Origin: UBA1783 sp964449115 | GTDB taxonomy: Bacteria > Bacillota_I > Bacilli_A > Erysipelotrichales > Erysipelotrichaceae | DNA length: 64,000 nucleotides | Assembly: GCA_964449115.1 (NCBI GenBank) | Contig: CAYUXW010000006.1 | Location: 7,787 to 71,786, forward strand | Direction: 5' to 3' | The notes under the pieces: model-generated | Database searches by the model: none | Told to the model about the DNA's origin: nothing | The model's input: only the letters and a program-made list of their open reading frames with translations | Part shown: piece after piece, positions 47,604-56,727 of the stretch | Position numbering within the stretch: the first letter of the stretch is position 1 | Layout of the letters: each line of letters starts with the position of its first letter | Translations under genes and position numbers: made by a program

Positions 47604-50105
47604 CTACATTAAATATTGTTTGGCTTTTTCGTTTAAATGTTTTAGTTCCAGCATAAACTCTCTACTGCTTCTTCTAATTGCTCCATCACCAAGCACCATA
47701 TTTTGTACCGCAAAATCCGAACTGACCACAATAATGTCGTATTTGTTTCTATTTTCATGAACCATTTTTTCGATATAAGAATCAGCTGTCTGATTAGCTT
47801 TGGTATAAACTATATCTACCGTATCACTTTTTATTTTTCTAGATGTAACTTCATCTGTTTTATAGGCATCAAAGACCACAATGGTTTTAAAGTTTTTATA
47901 ACCATTATAACTGGCTACATCATTTATGACTCTATCTCTTGCTGCATCAAAATTCAAAACAGCATAGTTATCACGGTATGAGTACATCAGATTATAACCA
48001 TCCACTATCAATAGATATGGTTTTTTTATTTTAGGGACAATTTTTGTTTTAGAAAAAGATTCACTATCATCAACCTTTTTTCTACTAATCATTTTCTTTT
48101 CTTTTTTATTTCTGCCACTTGCTGCCTCAACTACTCTCTTTAATTCTTCTTCAGTTATAGTGCTTCTGGTAGTTGCACTATAAGTTTTATCAAAATCAGT
48201 ATCCTTTTGAGGTTTAATATGCAAATACTGTTCTACATAATCATAAGGCACATAGAAACCCGCGCCATGAGAAATAAATATTGAACCGGTTGGATTATCA
48301 ATATCTGTTTCGCTGTCATATCCTATCTGCTTGACTATTTCATCCTGATCAAGACAGATGTCATAACCTTTTAAAGAAAGAATCACTTTTCCTGTCGCTG
48401 ATGTCAGCGAAAGCAGTCTGTCCTGGTAATTTTGCATCTTTCTAATTGGGCCACTTCCGGCAATCAGCATCAAATCCTGATCTACCTGTTCAACTGTAAA
48501 AGAAGCGCCAACAGTTTCTAAATCATATAGTACCTTACTTAAATATTCACTTCTTACATTAATTCTAAAATCATAAAATGGTTCTAACAAAATGCTTTCA
48601 GCCATTTTTAACCCTTGTCTGACTGCTCGATATGTTGCTTCTCTAAAATCTCCGCCTTCAGTATGCTTGATGTGACCTCTACCATTAATCAAAGTGATTT
48701 TAATATCCGTAACAGCACTTCCTGTCAAAACACCTGGATGTTGTTTTTCCTTTAAGTGATTAAGAATCAGATTCTGCCAATTGGAAGATAAGACATCCGT
48801 CGAAACTTCACTTTCAAACTTTAAGCCTTCATCTCTATTTAAAGGTTCAAGCCTCAAATGTACTTCTGCATAATGCTTTAAAGGTTCAAAATGTCCATAT
48901 CCATTGACCGGCTGGGCAATAGTTTCCTTAAATAAGACTGAACCCTTTTCTAGTTTAATCTTGATTCCTGTTCTTTCAAAAATTGTGCTTTCAACCACTT
49001 CTGTCTGAATTTTTCCCATTAAAGATAATCTTAATTCCTTTAATTGCTGATGATAGCTTATTTTTATTGCTGGATCTTCCTGCGACAGCATTTCTAGCTG
49101 TTTCAGCAGATAATTGCTATCAGTATCTTCTGGATAAGAAACCTTATAAGTCATATAGGCATTTAAAGCTGGTTTTTTACTCTCTCCTATACCGATAACA
49201 TCATAAGCCATCACGGTGTTCAATCCCTTTAATCCAACTATCATTCCTGGTTTGGCACTTTGTACCAGTTCATATTTCTGTCCATTATAGACTCTTATCT
49301 GGTCAACTTTATCTTCCTGATTGATTTTATCCTTAACATTCAACTGGCCCCCAGTAACTTTGCAATAACAGATTCTTGTGCCATCATTTTCGTAATTAAC
49401 TTTGAAAAACCTTAATCCCAGCTCTTGGGGATAAATCTTTTTATCAGTATACTTGTTTAAACCTTCCAACAGTTTGTCAACACCCTCATCCTTTAAAGCT
49501 GAACCAAAATATACTGGAAAAATAACTCTTTCAGAAATTTTTCTGGCAATAGTTTCTTGGGAAATTTTTCCGCTTTCCTCATATTCCAGTAAAGTCTTTT
49601 CACTGGCCAAAGCAATATGTTCTATTAAATCTTCATCAGAAAAATCAAAACAGTTATCATCCAATTCCTTTTGAATTTCCTTTAACAGCTGTTCTTTGCT
49701 ATTTAAAGAAATATCCATCTTATTGACAAAGATAAAAGTTGGAATATTGTAATATTTCAACAGATTAAAAATCGTCAAACTATGCGATTGTACACCATCC
49801 AGCCCACTAATAACTAAAATAGCTACATCAACAACCTGCAGGCTTCTTTCCATTTCACTGGAGAAATCATTATGCCCTGGAGTATCAACCAGATAAAAAT
49901 GGGTATCCTTATATTTAAAATTAGCCATTTTACTATAAATGGTGATTCCTCTTGCTTTTTCCATTTTGTCAAAATCCAAAAAGGCATCCTGATGATCAAC
50001 TCTTCCCATCTTACGAATAATCCCACCATGAAAAAGAAGACACTCATTAAGTGTCGTCTTTCCTGCATCAACATGGGCTAAAATGGCTAAGCTGATATTT
50101 TTCAT
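47604..50105 (-). CDS. Ribosomal-protection-type GTPase fused to a C-terminal NYN nuclease domain
   Basis: 833 residues. Residues 1-650 follow the EF-G/TetM plan: G1 AHVDAGKTT, G3 DTPGHNDF, G4 NKMD, then domains III to V (GHFEPLKHYAEVHLRLEP). Residues 694-833 are a NYN/YacP-like nuclease domain: LLIVDGYNLMYSY, then IVVFDAYKT, QTADSYIEK and IIVVSSDFAVQN, with the Asp residues of the PIN/NYN site in place. A TetM-type factor binds the ribosomal A site, and Rae1 (YacP) cuts mRNA there, so this fusion may recognise and cleave mRNA on stalled ribosomes. It is the last gene of a minus-strand operon. Tetracycline resistance is possible but not shown. Confidence 0.88.
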   Translation of the reverse strand: MKNISLAILAHVDAGKTTLNECLLFHGGIIRKMGRVDHQDAFLDFDKMEKARGITIYSKMANFKYKDTHFYLVDTPGHNDFSSEMERSLQVVDVAILVISGLDGVQSHSLTIFNLLKYYNIPTFIFVNKMDISLNSKEQLLKEIQKELDDNCFDFSDEDLIEHIALASEKTLLEYEESGKISQETIARKISERVIFPVYFGSALKDEGVDKLLEGLNKYTDKKIYPQELGLRFFKVNYENDGTRICYCKVTGGQLNVKDKINQEDKVDQIRVYNGQKYELVQSAKPGMIVGLKGLNTVMAYDVIGIGESKKPALNAYMTYKVSYPEDTDSNYLLKQLEMLSQEDPAIKISYHQQLKELRLSLMGKIQTEVVESTIFERTGIKIKLEKGSVLFKETIAQPVNGYGHFEPLKHYAEVHLRLEPLNRDEGLKFESEVSTDVLSSNWQNLILNHLKEKQHPGVLTGSAVTDIKITLINGRGHIKHTEGGDFREATYRAVRQGLKMAESILLEPFYDFRINVRSEYLSKVLYDLETVGASFTVEQVDQDLMLIAGSGPIRKMQNYQDRLLSLTSATGKVILSLKGYDICLDQDEIVKQIGYDSETDIDNPTGSIFISHGAGFYVPYDYVEQYLHIKPQKDTDFDKTYSATTRSTITEEELKRVVEAASGRNKKEKKMISRKKVDDSESFSKTKIVPKIKKPYLLIVDGYNLMYSYRDNYAVLNFDAARDRVINDVASYNGYKNFKTIVVFDAYKTDEVTSRKIKSDTVDIVYTKANQTADSYIEKMVHENRNKYDIIVVSSDFAVQNMVLGDGAIRRSSREFMLELKHLNEKAKQYLM

Positions 50106-50106
50106 C

Positions 50107-51435
50107 TTATTTTTTCTCTTTGAATTCCTGGATTATTTTATCCGCCATTCTTGTTCCTAATCTTTCTGCTCCAATTTCAATATATTTTAAAGCTGTTTCC
50201 AAACTTCTGATACCACCAGCGGCTTTTACCTTAACTTCTCCATCAACTTCTCTCATCATCAATCTTAAGTCCTCGACAGTTGCTCCACCAGTACCAAAAC
50301 CGGTGCTGGTTTTAATGAAGTCAGGTTTTACCTCTTTAGCAATATGACATAGCTTTATTTTTTCTTCTTCAGTCAAATAACAGTTTTCAAATATAACTTT
50401 AACAATAATGTTGTTGTCACGACAAACTTTAACTATCTGCTGCATCTCGTCTTTGATGTAATCATAATTATGCTCTTTTACTTTGCCAATGTTGACAACA
50501 TAATCGATTTCATCAACACCATCTTTAATTGCGTTAATAGTTTCCTGTACTTTTGTTTCTATTGTTGTCTGCCCAAGTGGAAAGGAAATTGCCGCTCCCA
50601 CATGAACATCACTATCTTTCAAGTATTCTTTACAGAATTTAACTGGATAAGAGTTAATCGCAATCATACGACAACCTAAATTATGAGCATCATCACAAAG
50701 CTTTTTGAAATCTTCTTCTGTCGCAAATGGCTGCAGATTGGTATGATCAAAATAACTTGCCAATTCTTTTTCTGTAATATAGGTGTTTTTAATCATTCTT
50801 TTAACTTCAAACAAATCTTCTTTAATCATATCTATTTTTTCCATCAGCTCTTCTGTTGGAGGCACTATATCTATTATCATACAGGTCGTTGCTCCAGAAG
50901 CACGAGCTGCTTTGATGCCATTGAATGAATCTTCTATAATTAAACATTTTTTAATATCACAGTTAATCAGTTCAGCTGCTTTCAAGAAAATGTCCGGTTC
51001 TGGTTTAGATTTTTCTACTTCACAGCCAGTTACTACATATTTAAAAGGATTTGAACCAAATTTAGTATTGTTGAAACACATCTCTACCCTTTTTCTTGAT
51101 GAAGAAGTTGCCAGGGCATAAGGAATATTTTTTTCATTTAAATAATTGATAAGTTCAAATGCTCCTTTTTTCAAATCGATTTTTCCTTCTTCGTACCCTT
51201 TATCTAACAGGTAGTTAAACTGTTCTCTAAAATATAAAACGTCTTCTTTATTGCCAAAATATTCATGAAGAATCTTGTTTTCCACTTCGGGAACAACTCC
51301 CAATACCCTTACAAAAAGCTCGTGTGTAAATTTATGATTTAATTCATTGAATATTTTTTCAAATATTTTTTCAGAATAACGTTCTGAATCAAGAATAATC
51401 CCATCCATGTCAAAAATAATACCTTCAAACTTCAT
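50107..51435 (-). CDS. HAD hydrolase fused to deoxyribose-phosphate aldolase
   Basis: 442 residues. Residues 1-215 are a beta-phosphoglucomutase-type HAD phosphatase: FDMDGIILDSE nucleophile loop, ATSSSRKRVE, and KPEPDIFLKAA. Residues 216-442 are a complete DeoC: FDHTNLQPFAT, the Schiff-base Lys in DFIKTSTGFGTGGAT, and VKAAGGIRS. DeoC splits 2-deoxyribose-5-P into acetaldehyde and glyceraldehyde-3-P. The HAD half may handle a related sugar phosphate. Each half is full length. GAGAGG precedes the ATG, directly after the AAC(3)-like gene. Acetaldehyde from DeoC could feed AdhE, but they are separate units. Confidence 0.88.
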   Translation of the reverse strand: MKFEGIIFDMDGIILDSERYSEKIFEKIFNELNHKFTHELFVRVLGVVPEVENKILHEYFGNKEDVLYFREQFNYLLDKGYEEGKIDLKKGAFELINYLNEKNIPYALATSSSRKRVEMCFNNTKFGSNPFKYVVTGCEVEKSKPEPDIFLKAAELINCDIKKCLIIEDSFNGIKAARASGATTCMIIDIVPPTEELMEKIDMIKEDLFEVKRMIKNTYITEKELASYFDHTNLQPFATEEDFKKLCDDAHNLGCRMIAINSYPVKFCKEYLKDSDVHVGAAISFPLGQTTIETKVQETINAIKDGVDEIDYVVNIGKVKEHNYDYIKDEMQQIVKVCRDNNIIVKVIFENCYLTEEEKIKLCHIAKEVKPDFIKTSTGFGTGGATVEDLRLMMREVDGEVKVKAAGGIRSLETALKYIEIGAERLGTRMADKIIQEFKEKK

Positions 51436-51436
51436 T

Positions 51437-52243
51437 CTAATACCTCTCTTTCAAATAATCTCTTGTAAAATCTACCGCTTCAGAAAATCTGAATAAACGA
51501 CATACTGCATTGCCTATTTTCCCAACTCGAACCATCTTTCTTTTTTCCATTTCTTTACCGATTTCAATAAACTCACTGCTATCTAATTCGATATCCAGAT
51601 ATTTTTTCCAGATTGTTTCACCTTTTCTCTTAACTGCTCCACCCTGTAAAATGATGTTTCTTCGTTCTGATAAATATTCACCTAAATGCATGCCTGTCGC
51701 TTTATCATAACCAACACCAACAAGTAAAATATAGCTATCCTGTTTATCATATAGTTTTCCTAAAGGTGAATCCAAAGCAAGAGGAAAAGATAAAGGCTGA
51801 TTGGACATCAGATATTTAGCATCTTTACCATTAGCTATAAAACCACTGTTTGGATGGTAGGAATGGTAGGTTGATTTTCTAACTCTTAAATTATCTACAA
51901 CAATACCCATCATATGCTGTCCTGATGTATAGATATCATATCCTGGAGTATTTTCACGGATTTTATTCATCAACCTGATTTCAGCAGGTGGATTTTCCCA
52001 ATATAACGGTTCGCTGTTATTAAAGTCCTGACTGGCCATAACTATAGTTCCATTTTCACCAACAGCTTTTAATAAAGCATCAACAAAAGAAGTTGGCCCA
52101 CCAATAACATTTCCAACACTATTAAAAGATACATGTACTTCTAAACACATATCTTCTACAACTCCCAAATGCTGAAGTTGTCTTATCACTTCTTTTTCAC
52201 TTAAGGCTACACTTATAATCTCATCATTCTGGTAAGTATTCAT
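51437..52243 (-). CDS. AAC(3)-family aminoglycoside N-acetyltransferase-like protein
   Basis: 268 residues, full length for the antibiotic_NAT family (AAC(3), YokD). Family features are HVSFNSVGNVIGGPTSFVDAL, then GENGTIVMASQDF, YDIYTSGQHMMGIV in place of the usual ..T..GamaE..r motif, and HPNSGFIANGK. These enzymes acetylate aminoglycosides at the 3-amino group; many chromosomal relatives have another or unknown substrate, and the altered motifs favour that here. It overlaps the upstream thioredoxin-like gene by 20 bp and lies just before the HAD-DeoC gene, so it is part of a tightly packed operon. Confidence 0.78.
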   Translation of the reverse strand: MNTYQNDEIISVALSEKEVIRQLQHLGVVEDMCLEVHVSFNSVGNVIGGPTSFVDALLKAVGENGTIVMASQDFNNSEPLYWENPPAEIRLMNKIRENTPGYDIYTSGQHMMGIVVDNLRVRKSTYHSYHPNSGFIANGKDAKYLMSNQPLSFPLALDSPLGKLYDKQDSYILLVGVGYDKATGMHLGEYLSERRNIILQGGAVKRKGETIWKKYLDIELDSSEFIEIGKEMEKRKMVRVGKIGNAVCRLFRFSEAVDFTRDYLKERY

Positions 52244-52637
52244 ATTGTTTAAACCACTCTTCTAAAGTTTCTAATTTTAAAGAACCCTCTTTCATATCTA
52301 TTGTTTTTCCATCCTTGATCAGATAGGTAGATGGTGTCATATTTAAACGATATAAGTAATCGTAAATCAATGTATTTAAAAACTCTTGCTGTTCTTTATT
52401 TAGAGTATCAACATAGATAATCTCAATTTCATATTCACTGATCAGCTCTTGTAAAACTTTACGATATTCTGTACAACTTTCACAATTGCTGTTTCCAGCA
52501 TAAAGTATAAAACTTTCTTTTTCTTCAAACATCTCTAAGATTTCCTGAGCTTTTTTTGTAGTTACCTCTCCTTTAGTAAACTTAAAACAGCCACCTAATA
52601 AAGTAAGAATTAAAAGCAGAAGCAAAATCTTTTTCAT
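52224..52637 (-). CDS. Thioredoxin-like lipoprotein (CxxC)
   Basis: 137 residues. MKKILLLLLILTLLGGC is a lipoprotein signal with lipobox LGGC (Cys17). A thioredoxin-like domain follows with the redox pair CESC (Cys52 and Cys55) after FILYAGNSN, then a cis-Pro-like MTPSTYLIKDG. It would act outside the membrane in thiol exchange. It ends TGA TGA, overlapping the start of the next gene. It resembles the protein encoded 48 bp upstream, so the two are probably an old duplication. Confidence 0.8.
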   Translation of the reverse strand: MKKILLLLLILTLLGGCFKFTKGEVTTKKAQEILEMFEEKESFILYAGNSNCESCTEYRKVLQELISEYEIEIIYVDTLNKEQQEFLNTLIYDYLYRLNMTPSTYLIKDGKTIDMKEGSLKLETLEEWFKQYEYLPE

Positions 52638-52685
52638 CGAGACATCTCCCTTTTCAATATTATAGCATACATAATTTTATAGTCT

Positions 52686-53249
52686 TCAGTTTTCAATAAT
52701 TAAAAGTCCTTCAAATTCTTTATTATATTGATACTTTAATCTTTCTTTTTGTTTTTCAGTTAAAGGATCTTCAAAACCATTGTGACCTGAAACTGTTCCA
52801 ACATGCACTTTATATACTTCACCTTGTTTTATATATAAAACTGTTGGAAAAAGAAACGCAAACTCACCCTCTTTTAGACCTGTTTGATCATAATCACAAA
52901 TTTCGCTAATCTGCTTCATCCCTTCAATATTTTCATTATTAATACTATTATTAAAATCCATATAATATATTGGCATATCGTTTTCAATCGATACTTCATT
53001 TAAAACTGGCACCACACAATTACACCATGGGCAGTTTTCATAACCAAAATAGACAATGAAAGTTTCTTTATTGGCTATTTTTTCTAAAATTTCTTCTACT
53101 GTTATATCATAAAACTGTTCACTGACTAACCCTTCATAGCCACTCATATCAGAAATAGTTCCTGTTGGTTTTACATATTCAATAAACTTTTCTTTTTGAC
53201 AGCCACTTATTATCAATAACAGCAGTAACATAATCAATAATTTTTTCAT
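52686..53249 (-). CDS. Thioredoxin-like lipoprotein (CPWC)
   Basis: 187 residues. Lipobox ISGC (Cys17) follows a hydrophobic signal. The thioredoxin-like domain has the redox site ENCPWCNC at residues 72-78, after FIVYFGY, and a cis-Pro-like FLFPTVLYIKQG. It is longer than its neighbour, with an extra acidic insertion. Expected role is extracytoplasmic disulfide reduction or exchange. First gene of the minus-strand group that runs into the AAC(3)-like gene. Confidence 0.82.
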   Translation of the reverse strand: MKKLLIMLLLLLIISGCQKEKFIEYVKPTGTISDMSGYEGLVSEQFYDITVEEILEKIANKETFIVYFGYENCPWCNCVVPVLNEVSIENDMPIYYMDFNNSINNENIEGMKQISEICDYDQTGLKEGEFAFLFPTVLYIKQGEVYKVHVGTVSGHNGFEDPLTEKQKERLKYQYNKEFEGLLIIEN

Positions 53250-53280
53250 GTTCTAATTTTACCACTTACTTTTCAAAAGA

Positions 53281-53313
53281 AAAAGTCTTCACTTTAATAA
53301 TTATTGAAGACTT
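53281..53313. terminator. Terminator of nagA
   Basis: AAGTCTTCA (53283-53291) and TGAAGACTT (53305-53313) pair perfectly. T-rich runs follow on both strands, and the nagA stop is 26 bases to the right. Confidence 0.8.
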
Positions 53314-53339
53314 CTTTTTCTTTTCCTTTAATCTTTAAC

Positions 53340-54518
53340 TTATCTTTGGTAATAGATTTTACCTTTGATAATTGTTTTTAAGACATTATAGTCTTTATCC
53401 ATTAAGCAGAAATCACTTCTTCTGCCTACTTCAATTTTACCACGATCAGTTATGCCTAAACACTTAGCCGGGTTTTCACCATACATCTTAGCAATTTCTA
53501 TTTCATTTAAACCAATGACATCTCTTGCTTTACGCATCATCTTATCCCAGGTATTATTACCACCTAAGATCATCCCTGTTTCTTTTACGGCGACTAGTCC
53601 ATCTTTAACTAAGATTTTGCCATAAAAATCATTATCATATTCGCCATCTTCTAAACCAGAGAAATTAAATTCATCAGTTATGCCATATATCTTATCTATT
53701 CCTTTAGTCTTAACAGCTAATTTTACCCACTGCTTATTGACATGATACCCATCACAAATCATCTGAAAGGTAAGTCTATCCTCCAGTAAGCAACCTACAA
53801 TCGCTCCATCTTTTCTATGATGCATTGCTTCAAAACCATTAAAGAAATGCGTTGTTGTATCTGCTCCCCAATCCGCAGCTTTTTTAACCAATTCACTATC
53901 ACATAAGGTATAGCCAATTTCTACATGAACGCCTTGAGCAGTAATCCAGCGACACCACTCTTCTGCTCCCTTTAATTCCGGAGCCAGACACATAATCCCA
54001 ATATCACTTAAATCATTATCAACTAAAGCTAAAGTGTGCTCTTTGGAAGGAAGAACACATAAATTTGGATCTAGACAAGCACTTCTGTTAGGGTTTAAAT
54101 AAGGCCCTTCAAAATGTATCTTCATTGGATCAGCCCCTAAAGCTTGTTTTCTAGCTTTTCTTATCGCTCTTAAAGCTTCAACAGTATCTTCAACAGGTTG
54201 AACATTCAAGGTTGGAAAAACCGTTGTTACTCCATACTTTGGTAACTCTTTTAAAATGTAGTTGACATCTTCTAAACCATTAAAGTTTTCAGCATTTTCT
54301 GAATATTCGTTACGATAAAAAGTTTTTCTAAAACCTCCATGCTGATGAGTTTCGATAAAACCCGCAAAAAGATAATTCCCCTTAGCATCAATTATCTTTT
54401 CAGAATTGACATTTTCAGTTAAGTTTTTGCCAATTTTCAAGATTTTCTCTTCATTATACTGTACATCAACATCATGAAATGCCCCATCAATAAATACTTT
54501 GGCATTTGTAATTATCAT
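53340..54518 (-). CDS. nagA: N-acetylglucosamine-6-phosphate deacetylase
   Basis: 392 residues from the ATG at 54518, with AGGGGTGA upstream; a GTG nine bases earlier is an alternative. This amidohydrolase removes acetate from GlcNAc-6-P. Metal and active-site motifs are GFIETHQHGG, KIHFEGPYLNP, THFFNGFEAMHHRKDG and ICDGYHVN, with YGENPAKCLGI near the end. It takes the product of NanE (6.6 kb) and of peptidoglycan recycling. No nagB is in the window. It is a single-gene unit bounded by terminators. Confidence 0.93.
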   Translation of the reverse strand: MIITNAKVFIDGAFHDVDVQYNEEKILKIGKNLTENVNSEKIIDAKGNYLFAGFIETHQHGGFRKTFYRNEYSENAENFNGLEDVNYILKELPKYGVTTVFPTLNVQPVEDTVEALRAIRKARKQALGADPMKIHFEGPYLNPNRSACLDPNLCVLPSKEHTLALVDNDLSDIGIMCLAPELKGAEEWCRWITAQGVHVEIGYTLCDSELVKKAADWGADTTTHFFNGFEAMHHRKDGAIVGCLLEDRLTFQMICDGYHVNKQWVKLAVKTKGIDKIYGITDEFNFSGLEDGEYDNDFYGKILVKDGLVAVKETGMILGGNNTWDKMMRKARDVIGLNEIEIAKMYGENPAKCLGITDRGKIEVGRRSDFCLMDKDYNVLKTIIKGKIYYQR

Positions 54519-54604
54519 AATATTCACCCCTTACCTCTTTATTCCGTTTAATCTATGATAACATTAATTTCAATTCTACAATAATTAAACCTTTGGGTTC
54601 AGAT

Positions 54605-54636
54605 ATAAAAAGAAGCGATTATTAATTCTCGCTTCT
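54605..54636 (-). terminator. Terminator of the EF-G-like gene
   Basis: AGAAGCGA (54611-54618) and TCGCTTCT (54629-54636) pair perfectly, with TTTTTA following on the minus strand. It lies 22 bases past the stop. Confidence 0.8.
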
Positions 54637-54657
54637 GTTTTACTTTAATAACTACGA

Positions 54658-56712
54658 TTAATCTTCGTCGTCTTCTTCCAGTCTTGCCTTAGCTGCAGCG
54701 ATAACTCTATCTGCCACATCTTTTGGAGCTCTTTCGTATCTCAAGAACTCTTGGACATACGAACCGTTACCCTGAGTCATACTTCTCAGTTCAGTTGCGT
54801 AGCTCATCATTTCTGCCTGTGGAACTTCTGCAACGATGACAGTTGTTTCTTCATCAATAGCATTGTTTTCCATAATCATACCACGACGTTTTGAAAAGTC
54901 GCCATAGATTGTTCCAACATAATCAGAAGGAATCTGTACTTCAGCTCTGATGATTGGCTCTAAAAGTGCTGGTTTAGCTTCTGGCATACCTTTTCTATAA
55001 GCCAGTCTAGCTGCTGATTTGAAAGCAACTTCCTTTGAATCAACTGGGTGCATTGAACCATCATATAAGGTAGCTTTTACCTGAACAACTTTAAATCCAG
55101 CTAAAACACCTTTATTCATCGCTTCTCTTAAACCTGATTCAACAGCTGGGAAGTAGTTTTTACTTACTGCTCCACCAACAATCTCTTCTTCAAAGACCAT
55201 TTCATCTTCCTCAGGATTTGGTTCAAATCTAATGAAGACTTCACCAAACTGTCCAGCTCCACCAGACTGTTTCTTATGTCTTCCCTGAGCTTCAGCTTTT
55301 CCAGTAATAGTTTCACGATATTGAACTGTTGGTTCTGTTAAATCAACTTCAACCTTGTATCTTGATTTCAACTTATTAACGATAACATCAATATGCTGAT
55401 CGCCAAGGCCGTATAAAACCTGCTCTCTGGTTTCAGTGTTGTTAACCAGCATCATGCTCTTGTCTTCACTAGCCAGTCTTGATAAACCTGTCGATAATCT
55501 ATCTTCATCATTTCTTGTTCTTGGCCAGATTGCTTTTCCTAACATACCCTTAGGGAATTCAATTGGCTTATATTCAATTGGATTAGCTTTTGTAGCCAAG
55601 GTTTCATTAACATCAGTATCCTGAAGTTTTAAAATAGCTCCAATATCACCACATTCCAGTTTATCAACTTTAATCTGGTTTTTCCCTCTAACTAATACTA
55701 AAGAACCCATTTTTTCGTTTTCAGACTTATTTGAATTGTATAAAGGAGTATCAGCAGATAACGTTCCACTCATTACTTTTACAAATGAAGCCTGAGCAAA
55801 GTTATCGCTTACCAGTTTGAATACAAGGGCACTGAAATCCTCATCACTAGATGTCACAACTTCTACACCGTTAGCATCAGTAATTGTGCCTTTTTCACTA
55901 TGTGAAGGAAAATAGTGAATAATTGTATCTAATAATGTGTCAAGACCAACATATGCTGTTGCACTGCCACATAAGATAGGGCGAATACTGCCATCTCTTA
56001 AACCGTGTGAAACACCAGTAATCATCTCTTCATCAGTGAAATCTTCTTCCATCAAAAACTTCTCTGTTAAAGCATCATCAGTCATCGCAACTGCTTCACA
56101 AAGTTCAAAGTGACCATTTTCTACCTGATCTACAAAGTTTGCTGGAACTTCTGCATCTTTGCCATTTACTGTTGCTTTTCTAGTAATAATATTAACAACA
56201 CCTGTTGATTTTCCGTTTTCCATAATTGGAAGTACCAGTGGTACAGCTTTACATCTTCTTTCCAGTTCAGCAACTACTTTTGTATATTCAGCATGCTCTT
56301 CATCAACTCTGGTAACAAAGAAGATAACTGGTAGATTCTTAGCTAAAGCCTGTCTATAAGCTTTCATTGTTCCAGACTCAACACCATTTCTAGCACTGAC
56401 GACAACTACTACTGCATCAGCTACTGATAATGCCGCTACCTGCTCACCAGCAAAGTCAACATAACCTGGAGTGTCAATAAAATTAATCTTGTAATCTTTC
56501 CACTCAATTGGTACTACTGAAGAATAAACACTCATTCCTCTTCTTATTTCTTCTGCATCATAGTCAATGATACTGTTGCCATCAACAGCTTTTCCAAAGC
56601 GGTCAGTGATTTTATTATTATATAAAATCGACTCTAACACTTCACTTTTGCCAGCACCGGTATGACCTAATACTGCAACGTTTCTAATAAAATCCGTTTT
56701 ATATTCTTTCAT
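54658..56712 (-). CDS. Elongation factor G-like GTPase (FusA2 type)
   Basis: 684 residues, the full EF-G plan. G1 is GHTGAGKSE instead of GHIDAGKTT, the switch 1 region has RRGMSVYSS, G3 is DTPGYVDF, and G4 is TRVDE instead of NKxD, so nucleotide specificity or turnover may differ. Later parts include HKKQSGGAGQFGEV (domain IV loop area) and MEPRGMIMENN-like RRGMIMENN in domain V. These divergent EF-G paralogs are probably not the main translocase. It follows the ankyrin gene by 15 bp, so they form one unit. Confidence 0.9.
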   Translation of the reverse strand: MKEYKTDFIRNVAVLGHTGAGKSEVLESILYNNKITDRFGKAVDGNSIIDYDAEEIRRGMSVYSSVVPIEWKDYKINFIDTPGYVDFAGEQVAALSVADAVVVVVSARNGVESGTMKAYRQALAKNLPVIFFVTRVDEEHAEYTKVVAELERRCKAVPLVLPIMENGKSTGVVNIITRKATVNGKDAEVPANFVDQVENGHFELCEAVAMTDDALTEKFLMEEDFTDEEMITGVSHGLRDGSIRPILCGSATAYVGLDTLLDTIIHYFPSHSEKGTITDANGVEVVTSSDEDFSALVFKLVSDNFAQASFVKVMSGTLSADTPLYNSNKSENEKMGSLVLVRGKNQIKVDKLECGDIGAILKLQDTDVNETLATKANPIEYKPIEFPKGMLGKAIWPRTRNDEDRLSTGLSRLASEDKSMMLVNNTETREQVLYGLGDQHIDVIVNKLKSRYKVEVDLTEPTVQYRETITGKAEAQGRHKKQSGGAGQFGEVFIRFEPNPEEDEMVFEEEIVGGAVSKNYFPAVESGLREAMNKGVLAGFKVVQVKATLYDGSMHPVDSKEVAFKSAARLAYRKGMPEAKPALLEPIIRAEVQIPSDYVGTIYGDFSKRRGMIMENNAIDEETTVIVAEVPQAEMMSYATELRSMTQGNGSYVQEFLRYERAPKDVADRVIAAAKARLEEDDED

Positions 56713-56727
56713 AATATATTTTTCCCC

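Noticed and set aside
47604..50105. A classical tet(M)-type tetracycline resistance gene.
   Set aside because: The protein is divergent, longer, fused to a nuclease domain and sits in a chromosomal operon without mobile elements, so resistance cannot be assumed.
51437..52243. An acquired aminoglycoside resistance determinant.
   Set aside because: No mobile context, ordinary base composition and altered active-site motifs; chromosomal AAC(3) relatives often have other substrates.
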